From positions 4,757,573 to 4,821,572 of the forward strand of contig CP016211.1 of NCBI GenBank assembly GCA_001931535.1: DNA of 64,000 nt, in the 5' to 3' direction. Position 1 is the first letter of the stretch, and every line of letters begins with the position of its first letter. Source of the DNA: Minicystis rosea (lineage in GTDB: Bacteria > Myxococcota_A > Polyangia > Polyangiales > Polyangiaceae). The position numbers and the translations under genes are program-made. The notes under the pieces were generated by a model, which ran no database searches, had not been told where the DNA came from, and was given only the letters and a program-made list of their open reading frames with translations. Below are positions 1 to 14,609 of this stretch, piece after piece.

Positions 1-2593
1 CGCGACGCACCAGCTCTTCGGTGGCGGCCACCTCGGCCTCGGGGGCCTCGAAGACGAGCTCGTCGTGCACCTGGAGCAGCATGCGCGCGTGCGGCGCCGC
101 GGCCGGAAGAGCCTTGTCGATCTGGAGCATCGCCAGCTTGCACAGATCCGCCGCCGAGCCTTGAATCGGCGTGTTGGCCGCGATCCGCTCGCCCGCCGAT
201 CGATCGCTGTCGTTGCGCATCGACAGCTCGGGGATGTAGCGCCGGCGCCCGAGGATCGTGGTCACGTAGCCCTTCTCGTGAGCCTCTGCGATGGTGCGAT
301 CGAGCCACTTTCGCACGCCTTCGTAGTACGTGAAGTATTGCTCGATGTAGCTCTGCGCGTCCTTGCGCGGGATGCCGAGGATCTGTCCCAGCGCCGTCGC
401 GCCTTGGCCGTAGATGGTGGCGAAGTTCACCGTCTTGCCGATGTTGCGCTGCTCCTTGGTCACGTCCTCGGGGGTGACCTTGAAGAGCATGCCGGCCGTG
501 CGCCGGTGCAGATCGAGGTTCTCGCGGAAGGCCTCGACGAGGCGCGGATCCTGGGAGAAATGCGCGAGCACGCGCAGCTCGATCTGGCTCCAGTCGGCGG
601 AGAGGATGCGCATCCCTTCGGGCGCCACGAAGGCCTGGCGAATGCGCCGTCCCTCGGGCGTGCGCACCGGCGTGCGTTGGAGATCGGGATCCGTGGAGAT
701 GAGCCGACCGGAGACGCCCACTGTCTGTTGGAAGCTCGCGTGAATGCGGCCCGTCTCGGGCGCGATCGCCTCCGAGAGCACGTCGGTGTACGTGTTGATG
801 AGCTTGGCGAGCTCGCGTTGCGCCAAGATCTGCTGCGCGATCTCGTGCTTGGGCGCGAGCCGTTCGAGCACGTCGGCGTCGGTGGAGTAGCCGGTCTTGG
901 TCTTCTTGATGACCGGCAGCTTCAGCTCCTCGAAGAGCACGTCGGCGAGCTGCTTCGTCGATCCGATGTTGAACTCGTGCCCCGCGAGCTCGTAGATGCG
1001 CTTCTCGATCTCGGCCTTGCGGGCGCGGAGCTCCACGCCCATCGCCGAGAGATCCGCCTTGTCCACGCGGATGCCCGCCATCTCCATGCGCGCGAGCACG
1101 TACGCGAGCGGGTGCTCGACGTCGCGCCAGTGCGCGAGCTGCCCCTGCTCTTCCATGCGTTTCCGCAGCACCGGGCCGAGCGCGAGCACCACGTCGGCGA
1201 GCTGCGCGGCCCACGAGGCCGCGTCGCGCACCGGGGCCGCGCTGGGCGCCCGCTCTTCCTTCCCGCTGCCGATGAGCGTCTTCAGCGGCGGCACGGTGCG
1301 CTGCACGTACTCCTTCGCGACCTGATCGAGCTCGTGCGGGATGCACTTCGCCGGATCGACCAGGAACGACGCGATCATCGTGTCGAGCACATCGCCGCCG
1401 AGCGTGAGGCCGTGCCGCGCGCACAGGATGGCGAGCTCCTTCACGTTGTGAACGATCTTCGGGCGCGCCTCGTCGGCCAGGAGATCGCGCAGCAGCTCCG
1501 TGGCGCCGTCCCCGAGGGCCTCCCCTGCCCCGCGCATCGCCAGGTAGAACGGCGCGCGGCCCTCCGCCGCGATCGCGACGCCGACGAGGTGCGCATGATG
1601 AACGCGCGCGGGCGGCTCGAACACGGGCACCACCGCGATCGGCGCGCCCGCGGGAAGGGTCGAAAGCGCCGATCGCGCCGCCTCGATCGTGGTCGGCACG
1701 TCGACGCTCACCGCCGTCGCGCTCTCGGCCTTGGCCGCGGCCGCGCCGCCGGTGAGGAGCGAATAGAACTCCAGCTCGCGATACAGCGCATCGAGGTCCG
1801 CCGGATCGGGCGGCACGATCCGCAACGCCTCGAGCGTCGCGTCGGTCTGCGCGTTGCAGTCGACGGTGGCGAGCTCGCGGTAGAGCTTCACCGCCTCGCG
1901 ATGCTCCTCGAGCGACGCCTTCTGCTTGCCCTTGAGCTCGTCGAGGTGCGCGAGGATCCCGTCGAGCGATCCATACTTCTCCAGCAGCGTGGCCGCGCCC
2001 TTCTGCCCGATGCCCGGCACGCCGGGGATGTTGTCGACGTCGTCGCCCATGAGCGCGAGCAGATCGGGAATCAGCGCCGGGGGCACGCCCCACTTCTTGC
2101 GCACGAGCTCGGCGTCGTAGGTGACGTCCCGCATGGTGTCCTGCATGCGCACGCGATCGCCGACCATCTGCGCGAGGTCCTTGTCGCCGGCGACGATCAC
2201 GACATCCATCCCCTCCGCCGCGCCGCGGCGCGCGAGCGTGGCGATGATGTCGTCCGCCTCCCAGCCCGGGCTGCGAAGGAGCGGGAAGCGGTTCGCCGTC
2301 ACCACGCGATCGATGAACGGGAGCTGCTGCGCGAGCTCGCTCGGCATCGGCGGGCGCTGCGCCTTGTAGTCGGGGAAACGCAGCTCGCGGTGCGTGGGCG
2401 CGGAGGTGTCGAAGACCACGGCGCCGCGGTCCGGCATCTTCCCCGCGAAAAGCTTCCGGAACATCGTCGCGAAGCCGAAGATCGCGTTCGTCGGCAGCCC
2501 GCTCTTCGTCGTGAGGTTTGCTGGAATCGCGAAAAAAGCCCGAAACACGAGCCACGATCCATCGACCAGCACCAAGCGTTCGCCCTTCGCCAT
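1..2593 (-). CDS. polA: DNA polymerase I, C-terminus cut by window edge
   Basis: Family A polymerase for gap filling, Okazaki-fragment maturation and repair. The reverse-strand frame opens at ATG 2593 with MAKGERLVLVDGSWLVFRAFF, the start of the 5' nuclease domain (about residues 1-290, with GDKDLAQMV, MGDDVDNIPGVPGIG). The polymerase domain fills the C-terminal half: SADWSQIELRVLAHFSQDPRL (motif A), the finger helix RNIGKTVNFATIYG, and QVHDELVFEAPE (motif C) just before the edge. About 50 residues are missing by comparison with the usual ~900 aa. The middle 3'-5' exonuclease-like domain (about residues 315-430) lacks the DEDD acids: the usual DTE motif reads VVPVFEPP and NLKYD reads NVKEL. 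Proofreading is therefore probably absent. It stands divergent from the gene at 2833 across a ~240-bp spacer. Confidence 0.97.
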   Translation of the reverse strand, partial: MAKGERLVLVDGSWLVFRAFFAIPANLTTKSGLPTNAIFGFATMFRKLFAGKMPDRGAVVFDTSAPTHRELRFPDYKAQRPPMPSELAQQLPFIDRVVTANRFPLLRSPGWEADDIIATLARRGAAEGMDVVIVAGDKDLAQMVGDRVRMQDTMRDVTYDAELVRKKWGVPPALIPDLLALMGDDVDNIPGVPGIGQKGAATLLEKYGSLDGILAHLDELKGKQKASLEEHREAVKLYRELATVDCNAQTDATLEALRIVPPDPADLDALYRELEFYSLLTGGAAAAKAESATAVSVDVPTTIEAARSALSTLPAGAPIAVVPVFEPPARVHHAHLVGVAIAAEGRAPFYLAMRGAGEALGDGATELLRDLLADEARPKIVHNVKELAILCARHGLTLGGDVLDTMIASFLVDPAKCIPHELDQVAKEYVQRTVPPLKTLIGSGKEERAPSAAPVRDAASWAAQLADVVLALGPVLRKRMEEQGQLAHWRDVEHPLAYVLARMEMAGIRVDKADLSAMGVELRARKAEIEKRIYELAGHEFNIGSTKQLADVLFEELKLPVIKKTKTGYSTDADVLERLAPKHEIAQQILAQRELAKLINTYTDVLSEAIAPETGRIHASFQQTVGVSGRLISTDPDLQRTPVRTPEGRRIRQAFVAPEGMRILSADWSQIELRVLAHFSQDPRLVEAFRENLDLHRRTAGMLFKVTPEDVTKEQRNIGKTVNFATIYGQGATALGQILGIPRKDAQSYIEQYFTYYEGVRKWLDRTIAEAHEKGYVTTILGRRRYIPELSMRNDSDRSAGERIAANTPIQGSAADLCKLAMLQIDKALPAAAPHARMLLQVHDELVFEAPEAEVAATEELVRR

Positions 2594-2832
2594 GGGCGGC
2601 ATCCTATGCGAGCCGAGGGCCCACCTGGGAGCGCTTCGTGCAGCCGCGATGACACGCGCGGCACCAGGCGCTTCCCGACACCCATCGACACGCGTCGAGC
2701 ACCTGTACGGAGGATCGCGGAAGCTCGCCGCGACGATCTCGAAACGATCCCCATCGCGCGGCCGTCGTGGAGGCGCGCGCCGTCCGCTGCGCACCGGCGC
2801 GCGTCGCTCGAGCATGCGATAGGCTCCGCTCC

Positions 2833-3597
2833 GTGGACGTCTCCGTGCTTCATGACGGCAGCGAGGCCGCGCGCAGCGCCGAAGCCCGCATCACGGCGGC
2901 AGGTCATCGGCTCGTGCCTCCCGCCGAAGGCCAAGTGATCCTGATGCTGCTCCCCACCGCGCGCGCCGCGGCGCAGGCGCTCGCGACATCGGTCCACGCA
3001 CGTGCCCTGTGCGCCGTCGATCTCGGCGAGCTCCAACTCGATGCCATCACGGGCGCGCTCCCGTTGCTTTCGGCGAGCTGGATCGAAGAGCAGGAGAGAC
3101 ACGGAATCACGGTCTCCGGTCCCCTCGAAGCGTATCGCCACGCCCATCCGGTCCTCACCGCCATCGCCCCCACGGAGCATGCGCCGGAGGGTCACGGCTT
3201 CCTCCGCGTGCACGCCGCCGAAGCTCCCCTCTACCAACGCTGGCTCGAAAAGCGCGTCACGCTGGACGACGTGGAGCGGAAGAGCGGCATCGTGCTCGAG
3301 CGCGAGCACGTGGCGAAGCGCTGGCACGAGGCCATGACGCACATGCTCGCGAGGCTGCCTTTCCCCCAAAGGGCATGGGCGGAGGCCACGGTCGCGGCGG
3401 CCATGCGTGAAAAGCGCGCTCCGTTCGGCTATCTGTACCTCGAATGGCAGGGTCTCAAACGCAAGATGCTCGACGGCGACGAGCTGTGGACGTTCGATTC
3501 GGGCAAAGGCTCTTGGGAGAGCATGATGGGGTGCTCCGGGCTCGCGCTGGTGCGGCGCGGTGAGGTCGTCGTGTGGATGACGAGAATGGTAAACTGA
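2833..3597 (+). CDS. Hypothetical protein, unknown function
   Basis: A 254-residue soluble-looking protein with no signal peptide, membrane segment or motif I recognise. I chose GTG 2833 (VDVSVLHDGSEAARSAEARI), because upstream codons in the same frame have the low-complexity look of the polA spacer; the frame itself stays open back to 2767. The middle contains LPLLSASWIEEQERHGITV and the C-terminal third is rich in aromatic and basic residues (GYLYLEWQGLKRKMLDGDELW, split by Gly/Asp turns). Codon use matches its neighbours. It ends 36 bp before the acyltransferase start at 3633, so the two may be co-transcribed. Both the start and the function are uncertain. Confidence 0.6.
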   Translation: MDVSVLHDGSEAARSAEARITAAGHRLVPPAEGQVILMLLPTARAAAQALATSVHARALCAVDLGELQLDAITGALPLLSASWIEEQERHGITVSGPLEAYRHAHPVLTAIAPTEHAPEGHGFLRVHAAEAPLYQRWLEKRVTLDDVERKSGIVLEREHVAKRWHEAMTHMLARLPFPQRAWAEATVAAAMREKRAPFGYLYLEWQGLKRKMLDGDELWTFDSGKGSWESMMGCSGLALVRRGEVVVWMTRMVN

Positions 3598-3632
3598 AGG
3601 CGCCAACGCCGAACGAGCCCAGAGAAGCCTTC

Positions 3633-4781
3633 ATGAGCAGAGAGGACTCCACCCTCGCGCCGTCGCCCGCGCGCAACGCCGGCATCGATGTGCTCCGCGG
3701 CGTCTCCATTCTGCTGGTCGTGGTGCACCACGTCGGCCTGCGCATCCCGCTCAAGAAAGGCATTCTGGCGGACCATCTGCCGAAATGGTTCCTCAGCGCG
3801 CTGATCTACAATGGTTATGAGGCCGTCTTCATCTTCTTCGTGCTCTCGGGCTTCTTGATCACCGTGAACGCGATGGCCCGTTGGGGGAGCCTCGACGCCA
3901 TCGATCGCCGCGCCTTCTATGCGCGCCGCGCGGCGCGGATTCTGCCCTGCCTCGTCCTGCTCGTCGGCGTGCTGAGCGCGCTGCACCTGGCCGGCTTCGC
4001 CGACTACGTGATCAAGCGCGACACTCAGTCCCTCCCGCGCGCCGTCTTCGCCGCGTTGGGCCTGCATCTGAATTGGTACGAGGGAAGGACTGGATACCTG
4101 CCGGGCGGGTGGGACGTGTTGTGGTCGCTCTCCATCGAGGAGGTGTTCTACCTCGGGTTTCCGCTGGTGATACCGTTGCTCGGGCGGCGCCGCCTCCTGA
4201 TTCCATCGCTCGTTCTCTTGGCCCTGTCGCTGCCAGTGACGCGCGCGGCCCTCGCCGACAACGAGATTTGGCAGGAGAAGGCTTATCTGCCCGGCATGGC
4301 CGCCATCGCCACCGGCGTCCTCGCGGGCCTGTTCGCGACGCGCGCGCGGCCGCAGAATCGTTGGATCGTGCCGCTCCTGTGCGTGGTTGGAGCGCTTGGT
4401 GTCTTGGCCGTCCTCGGCGCCGAATCGAGACTTTGGCCCCGGCTCGGGAACGGCGTCATGTTGCTTCTCACGGGAGGCACGGCCTGCCTCGCGGTCGCCT
4501 TCCACTGGCAAGCACGCACGGAAGCGCCTTTTCGCATGCGCGGCTTCGGATGGCTCTGCTCGTTCGGGCGGCTGAGCTACGAGATCTACCTGACCCACAT
4601 GTTCGTGGTGTTTCTCGTGGTGCGCGCGTTCAAAGCACGCGGTGGAGACCTCCGCATGGGCGTGCTCTGGTACCTGCCGGCCGTCGTCGTTTCGTGGCTC
4701 TTGGGCTGGCTCGTGGCGCGATACGTCTCCATCCCCAGCGAGCGCGCGTTGCGCGAGGCGCTGATGCGTCGCGGGCCATGA
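3633..4781 (+). CDS. Acyltransferase family 3 (OafA/YrhL-like) membrane protein
   Basis: An integral membrane O-acyltransferase of 382 aa, the usual length for the family without an extra SGNH domain. The first helix carries GIDVLRGVSILLVVVHHVG, with the family histidine in the VHH pair, followed by about ten hydrophobic helices and the family-typical WSLSIEEVFYLGFPL (around residue 165). These enzymes acylate sugars of LPS, exopolysaccharide or antibiotics; nothing nearby reveals the acceptor. The open frame extends back to 3573, overlapping the previous gene, but the Met at 3633 (MSREDSTLAPSPARNAGID) fits the family N-terminus better. The C-terminus IPSERALREALMRR is cytosolic and basic. 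Confidence 0.9.
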   Translation: MSREDSTLAPSPARNAGIDVLRGVSILLVVVHHVGLRIPLKKGILADHLPKWFLSALIYNGYEAVFIFFVLSGFLITVNAMARWGSLDAIDRRAFYARRAARILPCLVLLVGVLSALHLAGFADYVIKRDTQSLPRAVFAALGLHLNWYEGRTGYLPGGWDVLWSLSIEEVFYLGFPLVIPLLGRRRLLIPSLVLLALSLPVTRAALADNEIWQEKAYLPGMAAIATGVLAGLFATRARPQNRWIVPLLCVVGALGVLAVLGAESRLWPRLGNGVMLLLTGGTACLAVAFHWQARTEAPFRMRGFGWLCSFGRLSYEIYLTHMFVVFLVVRAFKARGGDLRMGVLWYLPAVVVSWLLGWLVARYVSIPSERALREALMRRGP

Positions 4782-4868
4782 GCCGCGGGCTACGCGAGGA
4801 GGCGTGTCGCGCGTGCTCCTCTTGCTATCAAGCAAGGGCCATGTGAGCTTCCGCGCCGGAAACGCTTG

Positions 4869-5753
4869 ATGAAAGGATCCTCTCCCGCGATGCCGTCGTC
4901 GTCCGAATCGTCCACGGGGATGGGGCCTCTCGTGCAGCGCGCCCAGGCGAGCGCGGTGGTCGCCTGGATCATCTTCGCGCTGGGGATGATCATCTTGCTC
5001 GGATGGGCCGGGCTGAGCATCGCGCTCGTCAGCGACCAGCTCCAGCGAAAGCCGACCCCGGATGGGGTCTTCATCGGCCCCATCGTCATGGCGGTCTTCC
5101 TCGTCCCGTTGGGCTCCATCTTCGCGGTCAAAGGGTATCGGGGGCGCATTCTGCGCTTCGATCTCCATGAAGGGGGCGTCGCCTTCGAGGACTACAAGGC
5201 CCGGCTCGCCGTCCCGTGGGCCGAGGTCGCAGCCGTCCTCTGGGAGCAGACAGCGCACGTCGGCGACCTCGGCTTCGGGGTCGAAGTCACGACCCAGCGC
5301 GTGGCGAAGACCGTGGTCCAGACCGCGCGCGGCGGCAGCGTCGTCGTCGACGAGCGGTTCCCCGATCACGTGCGCTTCGCGGCGCGCGTTCGCGACGCGG
5401 CCGCGGATGCCATGCTCCCTCGCTTCGAAGCGGCGCTCACCGCGGGCCAGCGCGTCTTCTTCGGGCGGGTCGGTGTCGACACGTGGGGCATGCATCTGCC
5501 CGAGGCCGTTCCCTGGGACGCGATTGGAGGGATTCGTTGGGAATCCCATGGGGCTTCGGCGAGCTACACCGTTTACCGCAATGACGGTGGGCGCATCGGC
5601 GAGATTCGTTGTCCCATCCCCAACGAGATCATCTTTCAAGTGGTGTTGAGCCGCATGGGCAAGCTCGGCGACGCGCACCAAGAGGGCACGCCCCTCGGCG
5701 ACGAGATCATCGGTGCCGCGCGTCGCCTGTTGAGCCGGCATCTCGCGCGCTGA
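4869..5753 (+). CDS. Membrane protein of unknown function, two helices plus soluble domain
   Basis: A 294-aa protein with two strong N-terminal membrane helices (VVAWIIFALGMIILLGWAG at about residues 35-55 and GPIVMAVFLVPLGSIFAV at about 75-93), then a ~190-residue beta-rich soluble part that looks like two related halves, each with a W-aromatic strand (VPWAEVAAVLWEQ and VPWDAIGGIRWES). This resembles PH-like membrane-anchored DUF proteins, but I cannot name the family. An in-frame ATG at 4890, 12 nt after AAAGGA, is an equally good start and would remove seven residues. It stands 87 bp after the acyltransferase and 28 bp before the nucleotidyltransferase, so the run could be one transcription unit. 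Confidence 0.75.
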   Translation: MKGSSPAMPSSSESSTGMGPLVQRAQASAVVAWIIFALGMIILLGWAGLSIALVSDQLQRKPTPDGVFIGPIVMAVFLVPLGSIFAVKGYRGRILRFDLHEGGVAFEDYKARLAVPWAEVAAVLWEQTAHVGDLGFGVEVTTQRVAKTVVQTARGGSVVVDERFPDHVRFAARVRDAAADAMLPRFEAALTAGQRVFFGRVGVDTWGMHLPEAVPWDAIGGIRWESHGASASYTVYRNDGGRIGEIRCPIPNEIIFQVVLSRMGKLGDAHQEGTPLGDEIIGAARRLLSRHLAR

Positions 5754-5781
5754 CCGGTGCCGATGGAGGAGCACGACGACC

Positions 5782-6534
5782 ATGGACAAGCTCGCTTCGT
5801 GTCGCTGGCCGGCGCTTCCCCCGAGGTACGACGCCGCCCTCCGCGAGGCCGCGCGGTTCGTGATCGAGCGATTCGATCCCATCGGGATCGTCGCGGCGGG
5901 CTCGATCCTTCGCGGCGAAGGGGATCGCGCGAGTGACATCGATCTCTACGTGATCCACGAGCATCCGTATCGCCAGCGACTGCAACGTTGGTTCGGCGAC
6001 GTGCCGGTCGAGATCTTCGTCAACCCAGAGAGCGCCGTGCGCGCGTACTTCGAGGCGGAGCACGAGCGCGGGCGTCCTTCGTCGGCGCACATGATCGCCA
6101 CGGGGTTTCCCGTGCTCGGCGGGCCAGCGCTCGATGCTTTGCGCGCCGAGGCCGCCGCTTGGTGGAAGAAGCCCCGTCCGCTCACACCGGCGGAGGATAC
6201 GTGGGCTCGTTATTCGGCAGCCACGCTCCTCGAAGACGGCGAGGACGTCGCCGAGCGCGACCCCGCTTTGGCCAGCGCGCTCCTCGGAGAGGCCGTGTTG
6301 GCCATGATTCGTTATCACGCGCGCGTCCAGACTGGCACGCTTCCCCGGGACAAGAGCCTGTTTGCCGAGCTCGAGCGCAGCGATGCGGAGGCGTCCGAGC
6401 TTGCCCGTCGCTTCTTCACGGCGACGACCATCGATGACCGCCGGATGGCCGCGCGGGCGCTCGCCGACCGCACGATTCGAGCCCGTGGGTTCTTCGAATG
6501 GGAGTCCGAGAAGAGCCCCGTGCCCAACGACTGA
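5782..6534 (+). CDS. MNT-type nucleotidyltransferase domain protein
   Basis: A 250-aa protein with a minimal nucleotidyltransferase (pol beta superfamily) domain in the first ~100 residues. The signature GSILRGEGDRASDIDLYVI holds the GS and D-x-D metal ligands, and a third acid is probably in VEIFVNPES. The C-terminal half is helical, as in kanamycin nucleotidyltransferase-like or HEPN-fused proteins. Such enzymes transfer NMP to a small molecule, protein or tRNA; the substrate here is unknown. The start is ATG 5782, preceded by GGAGG at the right distance. No HEPN or toxin-antitoxin partner gene is adjacent. The next gene, Sir2, follows after 50 bp. Confidence 0.85.
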   Translation: MDKLASCRWPALPPRYDAALREAARFVIERFDPIGIVAAGSILRGEGDRASDIDLYVIHEHPYRQRLQRWFGDVPVEIFVNPESAVRAYFEAEHERGRPSSAHMIATGFPVLGGPALDALRAEAAAWWKKPRPLTPAEDTWARYSAATLLEDGEDVAERDPALASALLGEAVLAMIRYHARVQTGTLPRDKSLFAELERSDAEASELARRFFTATTIDDRRMAARALADRTIRARGFFEWESEKSPVPND

Positions 6535-6584
6535 AGCGTCAAGCACGGGATGCTGCGGTCGAAAACGGGTAGATTGCCAATCTC

Positions 6585-7307
6585 ATGAAACCGCTCGGCA
6601 TCGACCGGTATCGAAATATCGTGGTCCTGACCGGTGCCGGCGTCTCCGTGGCCTCGGGGCTCAGGCCTTATCGCGGTCCCGGAGGGCTCTGGGAAGAGGC
6701 GGGGGTCGCGCAGCTCGCGACGCCGGAGGCGCTCGCGGAGCGCCCCGGCGAGGTGTGGCGGTTGTTCGGATCCGTGCGCGTGGCGGCGCGCGCCGCGCAT
6801 CCCAATGCCGCCCACGAGGCCCTGGCGGCGGTCGAGCGGAGGCTCGGCGAGGCGGCGTTCACGCTCGTCACGCAGAACATCGATGGCCTGCACCAGCGCG
6901 CCGGAAGCCGGAACGTCATCGAGCTTCATGGCTCGGTGTTTCGCACGCGCTGCAACACGGCATCATGCGATCTGGCACCGTTCGAGGACGATGATCCTCA
7001 TGCCGAGTCGGTGCCGGCGTGCCCGCGTTGCGGTGGCGTCCTGCGTCCCGACGTCGTGCTCTTCGACGAGCCCATCCCCGGCGGGGTGGAGTGGCAGGCC
7101 AAACGCGCGCTGCGCGATTGCGATCTCTTCGTGGCGGTAGGCACCTCGGGGACGGTGTCCCCGGCCTCGAATTTCGTGCGCGCCGCCGAATTCGCCCGGG
7201 CGCGCACCGTGCTCGTCAACCTCGAGCCCATGAAGCCGCGACACCCGGCTTACGATGAAGAATATCTCGGACCTGCGGAGGCGCTCCTTCCGGTGTTGCT
7301 CGGATGA
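6585..7307 (+). CDS. cobB: Sir2-family NAD-dependent protein deacylase
   Basis: A sirtuin of 240 aa that removes acyl groups from lysine using NAD+ and yields O-acyl-ADP-ribose. It shows GAGVSVASGLRPYRGPGGLW (NAD-binding), TQNIDGLHQRAGS (catalytic core), the catalytic His in IELHGS, and four Zn cysteines (CNTASC, then CPRC). The later VLFDEPIP and GTSGTVSPASNF are also family motifs. It is close to the E. coli CobB/class III length. In most sirtuins the first loop reads SGIPDFR; here it reads SGLRPYR. The start ATG at 6585 is the first in frame. It converges on the hybrid kinase at 7338 with about 30 bp between the stops. Confidence 0.93.
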   Translation: MKPLGIDRYRNIVVLTGAGVSVASGLRPYRGPGGLWEEAGVAQLATPEALAERPGEVWRLFGSVRVAARAAHPNAAHEALAAVERRLGEAAFTLVTQNIDGLHQRAGSRNVIELHGSVFRTRCNTASCDLAPFEDDDPHAESVPACPRCGGVLRPDVVLFDEPIPGGVEWQAKRALRDCDLFVAVGTSGTVSPASNFVRAAEFARARTVLVNLEPMKPRHPAYDEEYLGPAEALLPVLLG

Positions 7308-7337
7308 GGCCTGCCGCTGTGCGTCGTCGGGTGTCGA

Positions 7338-9385
7338 TTACGACGCGCGCTCGGATCGGCCCTCGGCGCGCGCGGCCCCGGCGAGGCTCGCCACCAGCGC
7401 GGCCAGCATCGCGGGATCGACCGGCTTGGCGACGTGCGCTTGGAATCCGGCGGAGCGGGCGCGCTCGCCCACGTCGGCCTCGGCATAAGCGGTGATGGCC
7501 GCGGCCGGGACGGCGCCGCCCTCGCTGTGGGAGAGGCTGCGCACGCGGCGGATCAAGGAGTAGCCGTCCTCGTGGGGCATGCCGAGATCGCTGAGCAGCA
7601 CGTCGGGCGCGCGCTCGCGCAGGATGTCGAAGGCGTCTGCGGCCGACGATGCGGCTTCGACCTCGGCGCCGCTGCGCTCGAGGAGCATGGTGATGAGCTC
7701 GCGCGTGTCGGCCTCGTCGTCGACGACGAGCACCCGAATGCCTTCGAGGCGCGTCTCGACGGGGATCACGCCCTCGCGCTCGGGAGCCAGCCGCGAGGTG
7801 CGGTGGAGCGGCAGGGTGATGGTGAACACGGCGCCCGCGCTCGCGCCGCCGTTCTCCGCGCGCACGGCGCCGCCGTGCATCTCCACGAGGCTCCGCACCA
7901 GCGCGAGGCCGAGGCCGAGGCCGCCGTGGGCGCGCGCCGCGGTGCCGTCGGCCTGCCGGAACGCTTCGAAGACGTGCGGCAGGAACGCCTCTGGAATACC
8001 TGGGCCGGTGTCGATCACGGAGAGCTCGATCTGCCCTTCGATCTCGCGCATGCGCACCGTGACGCGACCGCGCCCGGGCGTGAACTTCACGGCGTTGGAG
8101 AGGACGTTGGAGACGACCTGTTGCAAACGGCCGGCGTCGCCCGAGAACGTGCTGGGGGCGCCGGCGAGATCGACGTCGATCACGATCTCCTTGGCCTCCG
8201 CGGCGGGGCGCATGGCGTCGACGGCGGCCACGATGATGCTGCGTAGATCGAGCGCGCGGACGTCGAGGCGGAGCTTGCCGGTGACGATGCGCGAGACGTC
8301 GAGGAGATCGTCGACGAGGCGCGCCTGCGCGAGCGCGTTGCGCTCGATGGTGGCGAGCGCGCGGGGCACGTCGACGGAGGATCCGCGATCGGAGCGCAGC
8401 ACCTTGGCCCAACCGAGGATGGCTGTGAGCGGCGTGCGCAGCTCGTGGGAGACGATGGCGAGGAACTCGTCCTTGAGGTGGCTCGCGGCCTCGGCCTCGC
8501 GGCGCGCGTCCTGCTCCTTGATGAGGAGACGCTCCAGCGCCTCCTCGGCCTGACGCTGATCGTCGATGTCGGTCGCGGCCAGGATCCACCCTTGAAGCTC
8601 GCCGCGCGCGTCGCGCTCCGGCACGGCGCGCGCGAGGTGCCAGCGGTACGCGCCGTCGCTCTGCCGGCGGAGACGACACTGGAGCGCGAAAGGCTCGCCC
8701 GTGCGCGCCGCCTCCTCCCAGGCCGCGCGCACCGCGGGCCGCTCTTCGGGGTGCAGCGCGGCGAGCTCCCAGAGCATGGCGCCGCGCGCCGGGCCGTCAC
8801 CCGAGTACTGGGACCAAGGTTGGTTGTTGTAATAGATGGCGCCGCTCGGGCGGGCGACGATCACCGAGAGCGGCATCGAGTCCGTGAGCATGCGGAAGCG
8901 ATGCTCGGTCTCGCGGGTGAGCGCCTCGCGCTCCTGCCGGCGAAGCAGCGACTCCTGCCGCTTGATCTGCTCGCTCTTCACGTGCAGATCGACGAACACC
9001 GAGACCTTGGATCGCAGGATCTCCGGCTCGTAGGGCTTGATGAGATAGTCGACGGCGCCCTGCCGGTAGCCGCGGGCGATGTAGCCGACGTCGCGGTTGA
9101 ACGCCGAGAGGAAGATGATGGGCGTGTCGCGGTTGCGGCGGCGTTGCTTGATGAGCGCGCCGGTCTCGAAGCCGTCGAGATCGGGCATGCGCACGTCCAT
9201 CAGGATGACGGCGAAGTCCTGATCGAGGACGCAGCGGAGCGCCTCCGTGCCCGAGTGCGCCTTGACGAGACGAACGGGGAGCGAGCCGAGGATGGCCTCG
9301 AGCGCGATGAGGTTCGCGGGGTTGTCGTCGACGAGGAGGACGCTCGCCGGCGTGGGCTCTTCGAGGTTCGCGGGTTGCTCTGCCG

Positions 9386-9389
<4 letters not shown>
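7338..9389 (-). CDS. Hybrid histidine kinase: REC-PAS-HisKA-HATPase-REC
   Basis: A soluble two-component hybrid kinase of 683 aa. Order: receiver (residues ~15-135, VLLVDDNPANLIALEA, phospho-Asp in VILMDVRMPDLDG), coiled linker, PAS (~165-300, IYYNNQPWSQYSGDG), HisKA with the phospho-His in AIVSHELRTPLTAILGW (~314), HATPase_c (N-box VSNVLSNAVKF, GLGLGLALV), and a C-terminal receiver (VLVVDDEADTREL, phospho-Asp in VLLSDLGMPHEDG near 602). No membrane segments are present. The start ATG 9389 overlaps the stop of the upstream poly-HAMP kinase (ATGA), so the two are translationally coupled and probably work in one phosphorelay. The N-terminal receiver would accept phosphate from, or sense, the partner kinase; that is inference. 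Confidence 0.93.
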
Positions 9390-14215
<4,826 letters not shown>

Positions 14216-14609
14216 GAATGACTCCCCTCGCTCGATATCCAGGTTCGCCCCGCGACCTTCGTAGGGCGGTCCACGAATCTGCCCCGCACTTGCGTGCAAG
14301 CAACCCGAGGCTGTTGAAACAGTCTCGTTGTGGGGGAGTTTTCCGCTTCGATGGCAAGCCGGCGTGCTCGGCCGAGCTCGGAATTGCATCGGCTCCCAAG
14401 GTGGGAAGCAGTGATACCAGTGACACAAGTCACCAATCGCCGAGAGCGGTGATAACCATTGTGACCGTGGTCGCCGAATCCTCTTGATGGGATTGGCTGG
14501 ACGAACGTATTCTCCTCTCCAGTTCCCTGGTTCGAGCTCTCGAACAGACCTACCAAGCCCGCGCGGCGTGCGCGACGCCCCGCAGGGAAGCCGATGGAAC
14601 GGTGAGACG
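14216..14609. other. Divergent intergenic region between poly-HAMP kinase and binding lipoprotein
   Basis: About 390 bp without a convincing gene, distinctly less GC-rich in places (around 14310-14350 and 14440-14480) than the flanking genes. It must carry promoters for both the kinase operon (minus) and the lipoprotein gene (plus). The plus-strand frame of the lipoprotein is open back to 14484 but lacks signal-peptide character before Met 14610. I could not identify a confident sigma-70 or sigma-54 box. Confidence 0.5.

Noticed and set aside
65..2938. A 957-codon open frame antisense to polA
   Set aside because: It is Arg/His/Leu-biased with no domain, while the minus strand gives a complete Pol I motif set; a GC-rich shadow.
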